From Acanthochlamys bracteata (lineage: Eukaryota > Streptophyta > Magnoliopsida > Pandanales > Velloziaceae), in contig CM034143.1 in NCBI GenBank assembly GCA_019914995.1, positions 2,296,501 to 2,360,500 of the forward strand: DNA of 64,000 bases, written 5' to 3'. Below are positions 61,001 through 64,000 of this stretch, piece after piece. A model generated the notes under the pieces. It saw only the letters and a program-made list of their open reading frames with translations, was not told where the DNA came from and searched no databases. The position numbers were made by a program, and so were the translations under genes. How positions within the stretch are numbered: position 1 is the first letter of the stretch; each line of letters starts with the position of its first letter.

Positions 61001-61986
61001 TATGTTTTCAAAAAATCTTCAAAATTTTATAGAAAACTCCCTAAAATTTTATAAAAGACTCTTTCAAATATAATTAATTACAAAAAAATTTTCAAAGATA
61101 AGATCGTATAAAATAGTAAAAAGATCGAGATATTACCGATTTAAAATTTAAATCGGAATATAAGTGAGATTTTACTCCAAAAAAATTTTACTTGAAATCA
61201 GAATCATTTGGTTGAAATAAATCATAAAATTATAGAATTTTAATAATCTCGTAATATTTAATAATTAAATAGGTTTGATTTGATTAATTATTACCAACCC
61301 TAGTTTCGGTGGATTTCGAGCTAACTGCCCTGGCACGTTCATGGTCCACCACCAACCGGACAAAACCCACTCCATAAATGACATATATACCTTTCTCCCT
61401 TTCGCCTAACATCATGAACTTATTCGGCAGAGTAAGGGCATTACGGGAATTTGCACTCGTAGACACCACGCTTCTTCTCCACTTTAATTAAACCTAAAGA
61501 AACTTCGAAGGAAGCTACCATTTTAATTATTATATGCCGTAATTGTTATTACTTTTTAAGATATATTAACATATTTTTTATTTACAAAATAAATATTTAT
61601 AAACGTTTTTTTGATCGTTCGAAGGGTAAGTGTGATCGTAAACCTAAACACAAAGAATCATTTGCTTAGAAATAAATTTTTAGAAAAGTTTATTTAAGAT
61701 TTTTTAAATACAAATGTGGTTTTTTAATATAAAATTTTTATAAATATATAACTATATATATTTAAAATATTATAAAAAAATATTAAAAATAAAAAGCCGA
61801 AATAAGACGGTGGAGTGAAATTAATTAGAATGCTTAACGTGCACTAACATTTAAATAATAGTCCGAATTTTTGGAGGTGATAATGGTAGTGATTGTAAAC
61901 AAAATTTAGAGGGGGCATTTTATTAGTATTCTCAAGTATAAGAGTTTCGGACAACACTTCGGACGAACAGACTTGCTTCAGCTGGG
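58061..61986. other. Gene-free AT-rich region
   Basis: Long A/T runs and short frames of low complexity. A small repeat of TAGAACTCTGRATGG occurs at about 59187 and 59239. A 61-codon minus frame at 61284-61469 has no recognised domain. No promoter, RNA gene or coding gene could be supported. Confidence 0.5.
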
Positions 61987-61995
61987 TATATAATA
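61987..61995 (+). promoter_or_regulatory. TATA box of the nucleotide-sugar transporter gene
   Basis: TATATAATA is followed 25-30 bases later by the CT-rich start of a leader. Plant leaders often begin in such CT repeats, so transcription probably starts near 62015-62022. Confidence 0.65.
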
Positions 61996-62006
61996 AACAA
62001 CAGCCC

Positions 62007-62020
62007 CTCTCTCTCTCTCT
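62007..62020 (+). repeat. CT repeat at the start of the transporter leader
   Basis: Seven CT units just downstream of the TATA box; a second CT-rich patch follows at about 62060-62085. Confidence 0.85.
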
Positions 62021-62184
62021 TTCGTCTCAGTTTCGGATATTCTCCGGTTCTATTAATTCTCTCCTCTCTCTCCTTTCTGTGTCTGCTAACTTGTTCGAGA
62101 GATCTGGGATTTCTTGATCAATTTTTTCGTAGCTCGGTTTCGGTACTGATTCGAAGATCGAGGGATTCAACTCTACGCATTCTG

Positions 62185-62456
62185 GTTCGTTTCTCTAGTT
62201 CATCGATTCTTTTCTTTGCCCGATTTTGATTTAGGAATTTGATTGATTTTTCATTACTTGAAGATTTCGTACTGCTTCCTTTTTGTTTTATTTTACGAGT
62301 TTTATGACTCTTGTGTATGCTTTTTTAAAAATCTTAATTGATTTGGTAATTGTTTTCATTTTTGATGAATCTAACGATCTATTTTGGTTGATTAATGAAG
62401 TAAACATTGTTGGCATGTCTGTTCATTTGTTTTCGATTAATCTGAACATGGTATAG
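62185..62456 (+). other. Intron in the 5' leader of the transporter gene
   Basis: The leader sequence ends CATTCTG|GTTCGT, and the AG at 62455-62456 precedes the ATG at 62458 by one base. The 272-bp T-rich stretch between is a typical plant leader intron placed directly before the start codon. Inferred from splice consensus only. Confidence 0.65.
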
Positions 62457-62457
62457 A

Positions 62458-62631
62458 ATGCAGATGAAGAACGGGGTGTTAGAATGCAGCGTTTGCCATT
62501 CAAAGTTGTTGTCACCGTCAATGAAAACTGTGTCCAAGGCATACGATAACCATAGAAACAAGATATCGTCGAAGCAGCGTGCACTAAATGTTCTGCTGGT
62601 TGTAGGAGACTGTTTTTTTGTTGGACTGCAG
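62458..62631 (+). CDS. Nucleotide-sugar transporter (UDP-galactose/CMP-sialic acid transporter family), first coding exon, partial
   Basis: The exon encodes 58 residues and ends at the donor CTGCAG|GTGATT in phase 0. The order MKNG, then ECSVCHSK (a CxxC pair), then [10 protein letters not shown], then [21 protein letters not shown] is the N-terminal signature I recall for the plant CMP-sialic acid/UDP-galactose transporter-like group (drug/metabolite transporter superfamily). These are ten-helix Golgi antiporters exchanging a nucleotide sugar for the nucleoside monophosphate. The first membrane helix begins at about residue 43. The next exon, expected to begin with a PILVYMSKVDG-like sequence, was not found before base 64000, so the first coding intron exceeds 1.3 kb. 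Translation may start at ATG 62458 or at 62464, which gives the family-typical MKNG. Substrate cannot be inferred. Confidence 0.85.
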
Positions 62632-64000
62632 GTGATTCACTTGGAACTTGCTTTCTGTTTACGTCTTTATGCATCTTTTTTAAAGTGCATTTTAAAAGGT
62701 GATATGCTTTACATGATAGAGAGATGCTGCAAAAAAATGAGATTCTTATAAGTGGTATTGACATTTGGAATACCTAAATTGTAGTGCCTACGGAAGTTAA
62801 GTAAAGGGTTTTAGAGAAGAGAGATCTTTATCCACAGTTTGCATGGCACAATACTGGCATGTGGAAGGCCTATGCCAAATGAGTTTTGCTCCCATTTCAA
62901 ATTTATATAACCTATTTATTGCCAAAGGTATTTGAGGACATTCTGAATAAAATATCTTGTTCCAAACTTGTTGCCGGTGATATAATATCTGAGGACATGA
63001 ATGCGTAAAGCAGTGCGCGGTACTAAACCATCTTATTAAGGGGATCTGTAAATAGACTAACTTTCACTTGAATAAATTCAAGATGATGAAATGCTAGTAA
63101 AGCAGGTTTTGATAGTTCAAGGCTTGTTATGTGGTGTTGTTACAAATTATAAATTAGAGATGTAGCTATAAGAAAATTGTCTACTTGCTTCTCTCTTTTG
63201 TGTTTCATAGCTTGGGTACGAGCTGGGCACTAAGATACCTTTTTCTGTCTCATTTCTTGGATGAAAATTAGGAATTAGAATTTGGCAATAATGCGAAACC
63301 AGGAAACATCAAAGTTGGAACTCAAGGGTGCTAAATACTCTAGTAAACACATTAAAATATAGCATGAGGATGACCATGAGTGTTTTTAATAGATCACATT
63401 GGGAGAAGGTATCTGTAGCTTAAGGAAAAACAATTATATTATTAATTAGAAACCCTTTTCTCTAGTTCCAGTTGAAGCAAAATTTATTATATTTGAACGA
63501 GTAAATTAGAGAGAAGAGGCACAAGAACAAACTAGAAGTAGAATGAAGAAAAACTCCTTCAATTTTACTGAAGAAAAGTTTGAAGTAAGTGCAGTGTAGC
63601 TGTTTAGATAACAAAAACCTTAATAAATATAAGGAAACCAATATCTAGAGACATCTCTAGGTTTATTTTAGTTAACTACACCACTAAACAGGAATGAAAT
63701 CTTGAACTCGGTCAACTATCTTTGATCTTCCATGACCCTCAAAAACAATGGAATTTACCTGAAATTTGAGCTCAATCAATATCATAGGTTGATAAAGTCT
63801 GCCTATGGACAAGCTCCCCTAATTGGGTTCATAATAATAAGTCTGCCGAATGGTTTGAAAATATAGCAATTTTTACCGCAACCTTATGAAAATCAACATA
63901 TATGTTTGAATCTGCTGAACTGAGCGATCGGTGGACCTGATCCAACTTCATTAAGTAGTTTACAGTGTATAGCCATGCCACTAAGTTAACACTAACATAT
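62632..64000 (+). other. First coding intron of the transporter gene, to window edge
   Basis: AT-rich sequence after the CAG|GTGATT donor. No stretch encodes the expected second exon of the family, so the intron probably continues beyond the window. No other gene was seen. Confidence 0.6.

Overview
The window is nuclear DNA from a flowering plant. It is AT-rich outside exons, genes are interrupted by GT-AG introns of up to about 4.4 kb, and transposon debris fills introns and intergenic space. The protein families are plant-typical: a MAG2-interacting DSL1-complex subunit, mitochondrial biotin synthase, a BAHD acyltransferase and a small secreted LysM protein. I could not settle the species or the lineage within angiosperms from sequence alone. 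Exon models were built by hand from reading frame, splice consensus and remembered family features. No database search was possible.

Layout, left to right. (1) 313-1311, minus: the first two coding exons of ribosome production factor 1 (RPF1, Brix family), running off the left edge. (2) 1312-7162: gene-free, with an AT microsatellite, degenerate GTTATCGAC-type repeats and short direct repeats. (3) 7163-24545, minus: a complete ten-exon gene for a MIP2/NBAS/Sec39-type protein of about 2,429 residues. Its introns hold a tRNA-derived SINE, two LINE remnants and a GT repeat. (4) 24546-29738: AT-rich, no gene seen. (5) 29847-30101, plus: an intronless small secreted LysM-domain protein. (6) 32488-38240, minus: a two-exon BAHD acyltransferase of 457 residues with a 4.4 kb intron containing a hAT-like non-autonomous transposon. 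(7) 38342-47368: no intact gene. It holds a 1.83 kb solo LTR with a perfect 5-bp target duplication, a CACTA-like remnant and dispersed repeats. (8) 47369-54879, minus: complete six-exon biotin synthase (BIO2, 370 residues), with a second copy of the same hAT-like element in intron 1. (9) 54880-61986: AT-rich, no recognisable gene, one degenerate direct-repeat block. (10) 61987-64000, plus: promoter, leader, leader intron and first coding exon of a nucleotide-sugar transporter (UDP-galactose/CMP-sialic acid transporter family), running off the right edge.

The genes are functionally unrelated housekeeping or metabolic genes (ribosome assembly, Golgi-to-ER tethering, biotin synthesis, acyl transfer, Golgi sugar-nucleotide transport), as is normal for a plant chromosome. 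There is no operon or cluster logic and I see no new multi-gene system. The most informative non-genic structures are the paired intronic hAT-like elements with same-orientation internal repeats, the SINE sitting about 10 bases from a splice donor, and the solo LTR.
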